Below, in pieces: positions 53,151-61,133 of a DNA stretch of 64,000 nucleotides. The notes under the pieces were generated by a model, which saw only the letters and a list, made by a program, of their open reading frames with translations, was not told the origin of the DNA and made no database searches. The translations under genes and the position numbers were made by a program. The DNA comes from Thermoplasmata archaeon. Its GTDB lineage: Archaea; Thermoplasmatota; Thermoplasmata; Lutacidiplasmatales; UBA184. Positions within the stretch are counted from its first letter, which is position 1; each line of letters starts with the position of its first letter. The DNA is taken from positions 1 through 64,000 of the forward strand of contig JAKAVQ010000006.1 of assembly GCA_021817245.1 (NCBI GenBank), read 5' to 3'.

Positions 53151-53287
53151 GGCCACCCCGCCGGGCCCGGGCGGGAGCGGCCGGGGACCGGCCAAGGTCC
53201 GGGGAGGGCCCGACCCGCCGGGCCGAGGGGGGACGAACCCGTCGGGGCCGGCGAAGCCCTGAAATCAGCGGTCGCCTCGGGAGCTCC

Positions 53288-54427
53288 ATGGAGTGGGACA
53301 CCCGACTCGTGCACGAGGGCCAGACCCCCGACCCGCTGACCGGCTCGGTGAATCCACCGGTCTACCTTACCTCGACCTACGCGCAGTCCGCGCCGGGGCG
53401 GGCGAAGGGCTTCGTCTACTCTCGGACCGGGAATCCGACGCGGGCGGTGCTCGAACGGGTCCTCGGGAAGCTCGAGACCGGAGCGGGAGCGCTCGCGTTC
53501 TCCTCGGGACTTGCCGCGGCCGCCGCCCTCTTCATGGCCCACCCCTCCGGGAGCCGCATCGTCGCGGGCGACGATCTGTACGCGGGGACGCGACGGCTGC
53601 TCGAGGTCGCCCGGTCGCACGGTGCGCAGGTCGACCTGATCGACACCTCCGACCTCGAGAACGTGCGTCGCGCCTTCGCGGAGGGACCGCGGATCGACCT
53701 CCTCTATCTCGAGACCCCGACGAACCCGCTCCTGAAGATCACCGACCTCCGCGGCGCGATCGAGATCGCGCACGCCGGTCGCGCGGCGGTCGCTGTCGAC
53801 AACACGTTCGCCTCACCCGTCCTCCAACGGCCCCTCGAGCTCGGTGCTGACATCGTCCTGCATTCGACCACGAAGTATCTCGGTGGCCACAGCGACCTGA
53901 TCGGCGGCGCACTCGCCTTCCGTCGGCGGGCGCTCCTCGAGAAGTACCGCTGGTACCAGAACACGGGCGGGGGGATCCCGGGCCCGTTCGATTGCTTCCT
54001 CGTGCTCCGGGGCATCCATACCCTCGGACTGCGGGTACGGGCCCATGCGGCGAACGCCGCCCGGGTGGCGGATTTCCTCAACGACCATCCGAGGATCGCC
54101 CGGACGCTCTACCCCGGATTGTCCGACCATCCCGGTCACTCGATCGCCCGTCGGCAGATGGACGCGTACGGCGGGATGGTCTCCGCCGAGGTCAAGGGGG
54201 GGCTGCCCGCCGCGAAGCGAGTGCTCCGGCGCCTCCGGCTGTTCACCCTGGCGGAGAGCCTGGGCGGGGTCGAGTCGCTCGTCAACCATCCGGCGCTCAT
54301 GACCCACCGCTCGGTCCCCGAAGAGGTTCGTACCGCTCAGGGGATCACGGGCGGCCTTCTGCGGTTCTCGGTAGGTATCGAGGACGCGAACGATCTCCTC
54401 GCGGACCTCCGCCAGGCGCTCGCCTAG
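53288..54427 (+). CDS. Cys/Met-metabolism PLP enzyme (cystathionine gamma-lyase/synthase-like)
   Basis: 379 residues from the ATG at 53288; the track start is a GC-rich extension. Family motifs: FVYSRTGNPTR, FSSGLAAAAALF, YLETPTNPLLKI, AVDNTFASPVLQRPLELGADIVLHSTTKYLGGHSD with the PLP Lys, and TLAESLGGVESLVNHPALMTH. It acts in trans-sulfuration or methionine metabolism; lyase versus synthase cannot be told by motif. The stop codon TAG is formed by the TA target site plus the first G of an IS630-type insertion, and the uninterrupted locus would also read TAG. Confidence 0.92.
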   Translation: MEWDTRLVHEGQTPDPLTGSVNPPVYLTSTYAQSAPGRAKGFVYSRTGNPTRAVLERVLGKLETGAGALAFSSGLAAAAALFMAHPSGSRIVAGDDLYAGTRRLLEVARSHGAQVDLIDTSDLENVRRAFAEGPRIDLLYLETPTNPLLKITDLRGAIEIAHAGRAAVAVDNTFASPVLQRPLELGADIVLHSTTKYLGGHSDLIGGALAFRRRALLEKYRWYQNTGGGIPGPFDCFLVLRGIHTLGLRVRAHAANAARVADFLNDHPRIARTLYPGLSDHPGHSIARRQMDAYGGMVSAEVKGGLPAAKRVLRRLRLFTLAESLGGVESLVNHPALMTHRSVPEEVRTAQGITGGLLRFSVGIEDANDLLADLRQALA

Positions 54428-55484
54428 TGCCGCGTCCACCAGCGGAGTGCGGGTCGTGAGTTGGTCACGCAGTGGGCGTGGTTGAGCCGGCGGATCGACG
54501 CGCGTACAGTCCGGTCGACCTCACCCCAGTCGGTGTAGTTCGTTCGAGTGAAGGCCCACCGACGGATCGTTCGGAAGTGGGTCTCGATCGGATTGAGGTG
54601 GCTGGCGTTCGTCGGAGTCGGCACGAAGGTGATGCGGAGGTGTCGGGCCTCGGCCACCGCCGCCGGCGTGGTGTGCGTGGAGAGGTTGTCTTGGATCAGG
54701 TAGATCCTCCCCCCGAAGGGGTACTTCGAGCGGACCCAGCGGAGGAACCGTACCCAATCGGCCCCCGTCTTCCTCCGAGAGAGATACCCTCGGAGGCGCT
54801 TGTGGTAGTAGTCGTAGGCGCCCATCAGATAGCGAACTCCCCCAAGTCGCTTGTACGTCGCCGGCACGCGGTCGGGGTGCCCCGACCGAGCCCATGTGTG
54901 ACCGCCGTAGGGTTGCAATGAGATCGGTCCCATCTCATCGACCGAGACGACGATCGGAGGGTTGTGCTGGCGGTTGGTGAGTTCCTCCAGCCGACGGAGC
55001 TTCTCCGCGAACTTGGGATCCTTGGAGCTCTTCCACGTCTTGACGAACTGGAAGGTCACTGATTCCTCGATCAGGATCTGGCGAAGGCGCTCCCGACTGA
55101 TCGACTCCAAGACCCCTTCCTCGACCAAGCTCTCTCGGAGGAGGTCGAGGGACCAACTGGCGGGACCCTGCCACCCATGGTCCTTTGGTCGGGAGAGGGC
55201 GAACTGGACGATGACCCGACGGAGGGTCGGAGTGAACTTGGGCTCGGGACCGAGGTTCTTCTTGGGGTACAGCGCGTCGCGCCCCATTCGGTTGTAGTCC
55301 TTGATGACCTGACGGACCCACGCCTCGCTCCAGAAGATCATCGAGGCGATCTTGGGCGGGGAGAACCCTGGAAGGAGTGGAGCACGACCATGGCGCGCTT
55401 GGCGACGGTGGCCTCATTGGTACGCTTCACCAGTCGGCTGAGCGCCTGGCCCTCCTCGTCGGAGAGCTCGCGGACTCGCAACAT
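54424..55484 (-). pseudogene. IS630-family transposase, frameshifted
   Basis: Joined, the product is about 350 residues, as usual for the family. Frame 1 (ATG 55484) gives the HTH start MLRVRELSDEEGQALSRLVK and reaches FQG. The main frame (from about 55365) gives FSPPKIASMIFWSEAWVRQVI onwards. The two join if one base is restored near 55364-55366 (a -1 shift). The catalytic triad is intact: SVDEMGP, YLIQDNLSTHT and NPIE. The stop TAG uses the TA target site and one host base. I see no canonical slippery heptamer, so loss of a base is more likely than programmed frameshifting. Confidence 0.85.
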
Positions 55485-55567
55485 CGGGAGAGGCCTATCG
55501 CCTCCCCCGGGAAAGTACCTGCGCTAGACCGCCGAAACCTCGAACTGCTCAACTAGACGCGGCACTA
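54425..55567. mobile_element. IS630-type insertion sequence with TA target duplication
   Basis: The element runs from 54427 to 55565 (1139 bp). It is bounded by perfect 10-bp inverted ends GTGCCGCGTC (54427-54436) and GACGCGGCAC (55556-55565). TA dinucleotides at 54425-54426 and 55566-55567 are the target duplication expected of the IS630/Tc1 group. It encodes one transposase on the minus strand. The donor site, restored, would be GCC-TAGCGGCCGC, in the stop codon of the PLP gene. Confidence 0.9.
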
Positions 55568-55613
55568 GCGGCCGCTTCGCCAGTCCCAAATACCCGCGGA
55601 CCGTCGCCGGAGC

Positions 55614-55970
55614 ATGCCGCTCTGGAACGACCGACCCGACGCGTGGCACGAGATCCTTCCCGGAGTGAGGCGCCGGATACTGACCCACGGCCACGGCGTG
55701 ATGCTGGTCCTCTACCACATCGCACCGAGTTCGACCTTTCCGTTGCACTCCCACCCCCACGTCCAGGCTGGGACGTTCCTCGAGGGGGGCGGCCGTTTCC
55801 GGGTCGGGGCGGAGGTCTACGAGATGCGTAAGGGCTCCTCCTACTCGGTGGCCGGGGGCATCCCGCACGAGCTCGTGACCCACGCGGACGGTCCGAGCGT
55901 CATCCTCGACGTCTTTGTGCCCGACCGGGAGGACTTCCTCAAAGAGGCCCTGCCGGCCGACCGCGCGTAG
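55614..55970 (+). CDS. Cupin-domain protein
   Basis: 118 residues forming a single cupin barrel. The first motif is FPLHSHPHVQAGTFLEGGGRFRVG, with two His and a Glu-like position, and the second is SYSVAGGIPHELVTHADG with the third His. It would bind a metal and a small acid or sugar. AAATACC lies about 26 nt before the ATG, so it is probably leaderless and independent of the PLP gene, from which the IS now separates it. Confidence 0.85.
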   Translation: MPLWNDRPDAWHEILPGVRRRILTHGHGVMLVLYHIAPSSTFPLHSHPHVQAGTFLEGGGRFRVGAEVYEMRKGSSYSVAGGIPHELVTHADGPSVILDVFVPDREDFLKEALPADRA

Positions 55971-55986
55971 GCGCGGGGACCGGGGC

Positions 55987-56781
55987 CTAGCCCACGGACC
56001 GGAGGATCGCCCCGTCAACCGGGAGCATGGCGCCGCTGACGTAGCTCGAGAGCTCGCTGCCCAGGAAGAGCACCGCCCGCGCGAGCTCCTCGGGGGTCCC
56101 GATCCGACCGAGGGGGATCTGCTGCACGAGGGCCGTGCGCTCCGCTTCGGGCGTGGTCCCTTTGCGACGCGCGGCGTCCGCGAGCACCTCGTGGACGCGG
56201 TCGGTCGCGATGTAGCCGGGCAGGATGCCGTTCACCCGAATCCTTTTCGGGCCCAGCTCCCGGGCGAGCGTGCGGACGAGGCCCGCGATAGCGATCCGAC
56301 AGACGTTCGAGGTGGCGATCGTCGGGATCGGCTCACGGATCGCGACGGAGGTGAGGAAGACCATCCTCCCTCCCGTCCGCTGGGCGAGCATGGTCTCCGC
56401 CGCCCGACGCGCCAGGTACGCCGGGCTCACGACCAGCAGTTCGGCCGCCCGCGCCCAATCCTCGTACTCCTGCTCCATGAAGACGCCGGGCCGCGGCGAG
56501 CCGGTGACATAGACCAGCGTGTCGAGACCCCCCAAGTGGGCCCGGGTCTCCGCGAGCAGCCGGTCGAGCTCGGTCCGGTCCTTGAGGTTCGCGACCACGC
56601 CGTGGACTTCACCGATCGGGGCGAGGCGCCCGACCGCCGCATCGAGCCGGGAGGAGTTCGACGAGTTGATCACGACCCGCGCCCCTTCTTCGAGGAACGC
56701 CCGCGCAGCGCCGAACCCGATCCCCTGGCTCGCGGCGGTCACGAGTACCCGAGCGCCCGAGAGCCCCGAGGTCAGCGGCAT
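55987..56781 (-). CDS. SDR-family oxidoreductase lacking the usual Tyr-Lys pair
   Basis: 264 residues from the ATG at 56781. The cofactor motif is VLVTAASQGIGFGAARAF and the C-terminus (IPLGRIGTPEELARAVLFLGSELSSYVSGAMLPVDGA) is typical SDR. At the active site SVAIREPIPTIATSNVCRIAIAGL replaces YxxxK with a Asn-Val-x-x-Ile type sequence. Several SDR subgroups carry a similar SN in this position. The gene lies 13 nt after the cyclase gene in one operon, so it may act on the cyclase product or a related keto acid. Confidence 0.82.
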   Translation of the reverse strand: MPLTSGLSGARVLVTAASQGIGFGAARAFLEEGARVVINSSNSSRLDAAVGRLAPIGEVHGVVANLKDRTELDRLLAETRAHLGGLDTLVYVTGSPRPGVFMEQEYEDWARAAELLVVSPAYLARRAAETMLAQRTGGRMVFLTSVAIREPIPTIATSNVCRIAIAGLVRTLARELGPKRIRVNGILPGYIATDRVHEVLADAARRKGTTPEAERTALVQQIPLGRIGTPEELARAVLFLGSELSSYVSGAMLPVDGAILRSVG

Positions 56782-56794
56782 GAAGGTCCGCCCC

Positions 56795-57454
56795 TCACTC
56801 CTCGAGGGCGAAGACCCGGGCCATCGCACCGCTGGCGCCCCCGATCTTGAGGGGGGCCGCGACCAGGGTGAACGGGTGGTCCTCGCGGAGCTGGTCGAGA
56901 TGATCGAGCGCCTCGAGGATCCAGATGCCCCGGCCGAGGAGCACCTTGTGCGCCTCGAACTTTGCATTCGAGAACGGGTCGATGCCCAGGGTGTCGGTGC
57001 CGATCCCCTGGATCCCCCGATCGGCCACCCACTCCGCGGCCTCGGGCGAGATGCCGGGGAAGCCGTAGAGGTACCGCTTCGTCGGCGCCCTCCCGTGGCT
57101 CCAGCCGGTCTCGAGCAGTACGATCTCGGGGCGGAAGGAGGCCGGCCAGTGCTTCTTCACGACGTCCAGCCCGACGACCTCGCCCGAGAGGTCTTTGCGG
57201 ACGTCGAGGACGGCCGCTCGACCGACCAGCTTCTCGGGCGGGATCCGATCGACCGTGAGCCCCGCCTCGAGCATGTGGTACGGCGCGTCGAGATGCGTCC
57301 CCGTGTGGGTCATGCAGCTCACCCGTTCGATGGCATAGCCGTCGCGAGCCACGACGCCGACCGGCTCGAAGACCGGGAGGGGCGAGGTCGGCCAGACCGG
57401 CATGTGGGTTTCGAGGGTCGCGGTAAGGTCGTGGATGCGGGGTCGGTCGGTCAC
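56795..57454 (-). CDS. Cyclase-family hydrolase (kynurenine-formamidase-like)
   Basis: 219 residues using the GTG at 57454 (VTDRPRIHDLTATLE), which lies about 25 nt from TTTTTGTATCC. The track's TTG start at 57481 overlaps that box. The family's metal signature is SCMTHTGTHLDAPYHML (HxGTHxDxPxH). GIGTDTLGIDPF is also typical. It hydrolyses small amides or cyclic acid derivatives with a divalent metal. First gene of a two-gene unit with the SDR. Confidence 0.87.
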   Translation of the reverse strand: MTDRPRIHDLTATLETHMPVWPTSPLPVFEPVGVVARDGYAIERVSCMTHTGTHLDAPYHMLEAGLTVDRIPPEKLVGRAAVLDVRKDLSGEVVGLDVVKKHWPASFRPEIVLLETGWSHGRAPTKRYLYGFPGISPEAAEWVADRGIQGIGTDTLGIDPFSNAKFEAHKVLLGRGIWILEALDHLDQLREDHPFTLVAAPLKIGGASGAMARVFALEE

Positions 57455-57502
57455 GGACACGGGTAGCGAGTCAGGATACAAAAACGGGAAGGGCCCGTCG
57501 CG

Positions 57503-58672
57503 CTAGCGCGCTCCCCGGGAGGCGCCCTGACGCTCTAGGAAGCGGCCGAGCCGTACCATCCCTTCGTCCAGGCGGTCGAGCGAGCTTGAGTAGGAGATGC
57601 GCACGTGGCGTTCTCCGGACGGCCCGAAGGAAACCCCGGGAACGAGGGCGAGGTGCTCTTCCTCGAGCAGGCGCAACGCGAAGTCGGTCGAGGAGAGCGG
57701 GAGTTCGTAGCGGGGGAAGACATAGAACGCTCCCTCGGGCCGGGTGTAAGAGAGCCCGGGAAGGTCGTCGAGTCGGGAGAGCAGGTGGTCCCGGCGCTCG
57801 CGAAACTTCTCGCGAAACCGGGCCTCGTCGGGCCCCGCGTTCTGGAGGGCCCAGAGCGCGGCCCGCTGCACGAACGGGGGCAGGCAGGTGAGCGTGTGCT
57901 CCATCACCTTGACGAGCCGGGCCCGGGTCTCCGGGGGGGCCACCGCGTAGCCCGCCCGCCAGCCGGTCATCGCGTAGACCTTGGAGAAGCTCCCGATGGT
58001 GATCACCGGGACCGAACCCGCCGCCTCTCGGGCCGGCGGGACGTGCGTCCCCTCGTAGATCAGCGATTCGTAGGTCTCGTCGCTCACGACCGTGAGCCGG
58101 TGGCGTCGCGCAACCTCGAGCGCCGCCCGCACCTCGCTCGTCCGCATCACGCGGCCGGTGGGATTTGCGGGGGAGACCAGGATCAAGAGTCGGCTCTTCG
58201 GGGAGATCGCGCGTTCCAGGGCCTCGGGGTCGAGGGCGAACTCGCGCCCCAGCGGGAAATAGACCGGTCGGGCCCCCGCGAGCCGGACCGGCTGCTCGAA
58301 CAGGTACGTCGGATCGGACAGCAAGACCTCCTCGCCCGGGCTCACGGTCGCGAGCAGCGTCGCGTAGATCGCGAACTTCGCCGGCAGGACCACCACGTCA
58401 TCGGCGGTGGCCGGGATCCGGTGGCGGCCGGCCAGTCGCTCGGCGATCGCGCCCCGCAGGTCGGGCATCCCCTGCGCCGAGACGTAGTGCGTCAGGCCCT
58501 CGTTCATCGCGCGGTACGCCGCGTCCCGGATCCCGGACGGGGTATCGAAGTCCGGCTCACCGATATGCAGCCCGAGGACCTCCTCCCCCCGGCGTCGCAT
58601 CTCAAAGATGCGGTCAATGAGCGAGAGGATCGGCGACTCCCCGATCTCGTCCACGAGCACGCACGGCCGCAC
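57503..58672 (-). CDS. Class I/II aminotransferase (aspartate/aromatic-type)
   Basis: 389 residues. Motifs: HIGEPDFDTPSGIRDAAYRAM, the LVSPANPTGRVM Asn site, VVSDETYESLIYEG and the PLP Lys in TIGSFSKVYAMTGWRAGYAV. It transfers amino groups between an amino acid and 2-oxoglutarate; the usual choices are aspartate, alanine or aromatic substrates. The track GTG at 58672 may be too early: a GTAGATAAGC box suggests a leaderless start at the in-frame GTG 58660. It is 26 nt after rdgB. Confidence 0.92.
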   Translation of the reverse strand: MRPCVLVDEIGESPILSLIDRIFEMRRRGEEVLGLHIGEPDFDTPSGIRDAAYRAMNEGLTHYVSAQGMPDLRGAIAERLAGRHRIPATADDVVVLPAKFAIYATLLATVSPGEEVLLSDPTYLFEQPVRLAGARPVYFPLGREFALDPEALERAISPKSRLLILVSPANPTGRVMRTSEVRAALEVARRHRLTVVSDETYESLIYEGTHVPPAREAAGSVPVITIGSFSKVYAMTGWRAGYAVAPPETRARLVKVMEHTLTCLPPFVQRAALWALQNAGPDEARFREKFRERRDHLLSRLDDLPGLSYTRPEGAFYVFPRYELPLSSTDFALRLLEEEHLALVPGVSFGPSGERHVRISYSSSLDRLDEGMVRLGRFLERQGASRGAR

Positions 58673-58698
58673 GGAGGCGCCGCTTATCTACTGCGCGC

Positions 58699-59301
58699 TC
58701 ACCGGCCCGGACCGCGCGGCCGCCCGGGGCCCCCGACGCTGCCGCCGAAGGCGCGACCGGCCGAGAGGGCGTTCCCGACTTTACGGACGGCACGGGCACG
58801 ATGGGAGATGGCGTTCTTCGCCTCCGCGTCGACCTCGGCGAACGTCTGCTTCCACCCCGTCGGGACGAAGATCGGATCGTAGCCGAAGCCGTTCTTTCCC
58901 ACGGCACGCCGCGCGATCGATCCCTTCACCTCTCCGACGAAGATCGCCCGCCGGCGCCCCCGCTGGAGGCCGGCCACCGTGCGGAAGAACGCGCGGCGAC
59001 TGCGACCGCGCAAGAGCTCGAAGATCGGCCCGAACCCCCAGACCTTGAGGAAATGGGCCGAATAGACCCCCGGAAAGCCGGCGAGCGACGGGATGAACAG
59101 GCCGGAGTCCTCCACCAGCACGTACCCTCGAAGGTCGCGGACGGCGTCCAGCTTCGACGCCACGACCTCTTCGAGCGTGTCCGCTTGGGGCTCGGGCAGC
59201 TCGCGGCGGGTCCACCGGACCCGCACGCCGAACGGTCGCAGCACCGCCGCGACCTCCCGAGACTTCCCCGGGTTCGTGCTGACGAACCGGAGGTCGGTCA
59301 C
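58699..59301 (-). CDS. rdgB: XTP/dITP diphosphatase (RdgB/HAM1)
   Basis: 200 residues. LRFVSTNPGKSREVAAVL is the conserved N-terminus (S/TNxxK). VLVEDSGLFIPSLAGFPGVYSAHF and KNGFGYDPIFVPTGWKQTFAEV are the substrate motifs, and AISHRARAVRKV is the common end. It removes ITP, XTP and their deoxy forms from the nucleotide pool. The start GTG is 6 nt after the nitroreductase stop. The C-terminal 25 residues are a Gly/Arg/Pro-rich tail. Confidence 0.95.
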   Translation of the reverse strand: MTDLRFVSTNPGKSREVAAVLRPFGVRVRWTRRELPEPQADTLEEVVASKLDAVRDLRGYVLVEDSGLFIPSLAGFPGVYSAHFLKVWGFGPIFELLRGRSRRAFFRTVAGLQRGRRRAIFVGEVKGSIARRAVGKNGFGYDPIFVPTGWKQTFAEVDAEAKNAISHRARAVRKVGNALSAGRAFGGSVGGPGRPRGPGR

Positions 59302-59307
59302 GCGCCG

Positions 59308-59844
59308 CTACCAGGGGTACTCGTTGTACGCGATGATCTCGTCCGGGCTCTTCCGGCCCTCGCCCGGAGGCTTCGCCCCGCCGTTCGCCTCGGCCGGGTA
59401 CCCGATCGGGATCACCGCGATCGGGTGGATTCCCTCGGGAACGTGCAGGACCGTGCGCACCTTCTCCTCGTTGAACTCGATGATCCAGTTCGTTCCGAGT
59501 CCTTCGGCGACGGCCGCGAGCTGGAGGTGGTCAACCGCCCGGGCGACGTCGAGGGGGTACGCCGAGATGTAGCCCCCGATGGTCACGGGGATATCCTCTT
59601 CGACCGCGAAGGCGACAATGACCGCCGGCGCCTCGGCCATGAGCTTGCCCCGCGGCGAGGCCTGGGCCAGGAGACGCTTGCGCTCGTCATCCTGGACGAC
59701 GACGAACCTCCAGGGCTGGAGGTTGTGCTGGCTCGGTGCGAGCCGGGCGGCCGCGAGGACGCTCTTGAGCTTCTCCGGCGGCACCGGCCGGGAGTGGTAC
59801 TGCTGGCAGGAACGGAACGAGCGGATCGCCTCGATGACGTCCAT
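59308..59844 (-). CDS. Nitroreductase-family FMN oxidoreductase
   Basis: 178 residues. DVIEAIRSFRSCQQYHSRPVP is the N-terminal signature (the RRSxRxY type, altered), LAAARLAPSQHNLQPWRFVVV is the FMN site, and AVAEGLGTNWIIEF and AVIPIGYPAEANG are conserved. It uses NAD(P)H to reduce small substrates through FMN. TGATTACG is about 25 nt before the ATG, so this gene leads the nitroreductase-rdgB-aminotransferase run. Confidence 0.9.
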   Translation of the reverse strand: MDVIEAIRSFRSCQQYHSRPVPPEKLKSVLAAARLAPSQHNLQPWRFVVVQDDERKRLLAQASPRGKLMAEAPAVIVAFAVEEDIPVTIGGYISAYPLDVARAVDHLQLAAVAEGLGTNWIIEFNEEKVRTVLHVPEGIHPIAVIPIGYPAEANGGAKPPGEGRKSPDEIIAYNEYPW

Positions 59845-59937
59845 GCAAGAACCGACCGACGAGGGGCGTAATCAGGGAGCCGAGCGGAGCCCGGCCCGGG
59901 TCATGAGGCGACGCATTCGACGCTGCGAGGGGCCTAC

Positions 59938-60504
59938 TCAATAAAAGGGTTTTCGGCTCTCGGGCTCGAGTTCGCGCGCGAGGAGCGCCAGATCCCGCCA
60001 GACGTAGGCGGTTTCACCGTGGGTCTCGCCCCCGACCGTCTCCTCGGCCGTGCCGCATCGTTCCCCGCCGAGCCGCTCGTAGAAGCCGCGAGCCGGATTT
60101 CGGCTCAGCACCCATACGACCATGGACCGATATCCGGCGGCCCGCAGCGCACGGACATGGGCGGCCACGAGACTCCGCCCTAGGCCGTTACGACGGTGCT
60201 CGGCCAGGAGGTAGACCGCACCAAGCTCCCCGTCCGCGCCGAAGTGCGGAGGACGGGCTCGCCCGCCCCGAACGAACCCGACGATCTGACCGTCTTCGGT
60301 CGTCCCGACATGCACGTGCTCGGTTCCGGGATTCCCGAGCAACGCGCGCCATCGTTGCTCCCGTTGAGGGAGCTCTCTCGGAAGGCGTTCGAGGAAGGAG
60401 TCCGCCACGATTCCCCGGTAGGCGGTCTGCCAACTGCGGAGGTGCACGAGCGCAAGCTCCCGGGCGTCGCCCGGCACGGCCGGACGAACGGCGTAGACCG
60501 GCAT
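59938..60504 (-). CDS. GNAT-family N-acetyltransferase
   Basis: 188 residues from the ATG at 60504 (MPVYAVRPAVPGDAREL); the track start adds an Arg/Pro-rich extension. The acetyl-CoA site is LGAVYLLAEHRRNGLGRSLVAAHV (RxxGxG/A type), followed by MVVWVLSRNPARGFYERLGGE. It transfers an acetyl group to an amine of an unknown substrate. No linked target. Confidence 0.88.
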   Translation of the reverse strand: MPVYAVRPAVPGDARELALVHLRSWQTAYRGIVADSFLERLPRELPQREQRWRALLGNPGTEHVHVGTTEDGQIVGFVRGGRARPPHFGADGELGAVYLLAEHRRNGLGRSLVAAHVRALRAAGYRSMVVWVLSRNPARGFYERLGGERCGTAEETVGGETHGETAYVWRDLALLARELEPESRKPFY

Positions 60505-60759
60505 GGCCGGGCGGAGTGGCCGCGGACGACTTGAGCTCGCGGGCCTTCGGGGATTCGAAAGCCCGCTGAGGAGCCTTCGGAGAGCGAACGGCCCACGAGC
60601 GACTTCGGCGGGCCGATGAGGGGGCGGGACCGCGCGACCGAGATCCGCAGAGACCGCGAGCGCCGACCGCGCCATATCGGGCGCCCGTTCAGGGGCCCCG
60701 CTCGAGGTCGTACGAGGGGCTCAATTGCTCCGTCGGCTACTCCCCACCGAGGCGCGGCG

Positions 60760-60942
60760 TTGTCCGAGTACGTGAAGCGGGAGCGAGGAGCACTTCCCAT
60801 CCTTCAGTGCCCGAAGTGCGGCATGTTCTCCCGGTCCGGCTCGGTCCGGTGTGGGGCCTGCGGACGACCGTTACCCCCGCACCGTACCGAAGGGGGACCG
60901 CGCCCCAAGACGGAAACTCCTCTCTCGGAACCTCGGTCCTGA
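60760..60942 (+). CDS. Small zinc-ribbon protein
   Basis: From the TTG at 60760 (SEYVKRERGALP) the product is 60 residues. LQCPKCGMFSRSGSVRCGACGRPL has two CxxCG knuckles 13 residues apart, a complete zinc ribbon. The GTG at 60772 is an alternative start that keeps the ribbon. The longer track ORF is probably too long. It resembles the short zinc-ribbon proteins that abound in archaea with roles in transcription or translation; the role here is unknown. Confidence 0.6.
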   Translation: MSEYVKRERGALPILQCPKCGMFSRSGSVRCGACGRPLPPHRTEGGPRPKTETPLSEPRS

Positions 60943-61024
60943 GCCCCGGTACGGTACTCCTCGGCGGCAGTGAGCCGAGGTGGTCGGGACGCGGCTCCAA
61001 TCCAGTACCGCTCCGCGGATACGG

Positions 61025-61032
61025 TTAAATAT
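61025..61032 (+). promoter_or_regulatory. TATA box upstream of smc
   Basis: TTAAATAT is a strong TATA box about 105 nt before the smc ATG, implying a leader of roughly 80 nt. This contrasts with the short or absent leaders of most genes here. Confidence 0.5.
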
Positions 61033-61133
61033 GGCGGACACGGCTCGGGAGCGAGCGCTGACATCCGTCCGACAAACGGGCGGGTTGCGGCGACGGTGTG
61101 GTCAGTTCGGAGGCCGGGAAGGGGGTACGCTCA

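Noticed and set aside
54935-55417. A 160-residue minus-strand ORF within the IS
   Set aside because: It is out of frame with both the HTH and the DDE parts of the transposase and is low complexity.
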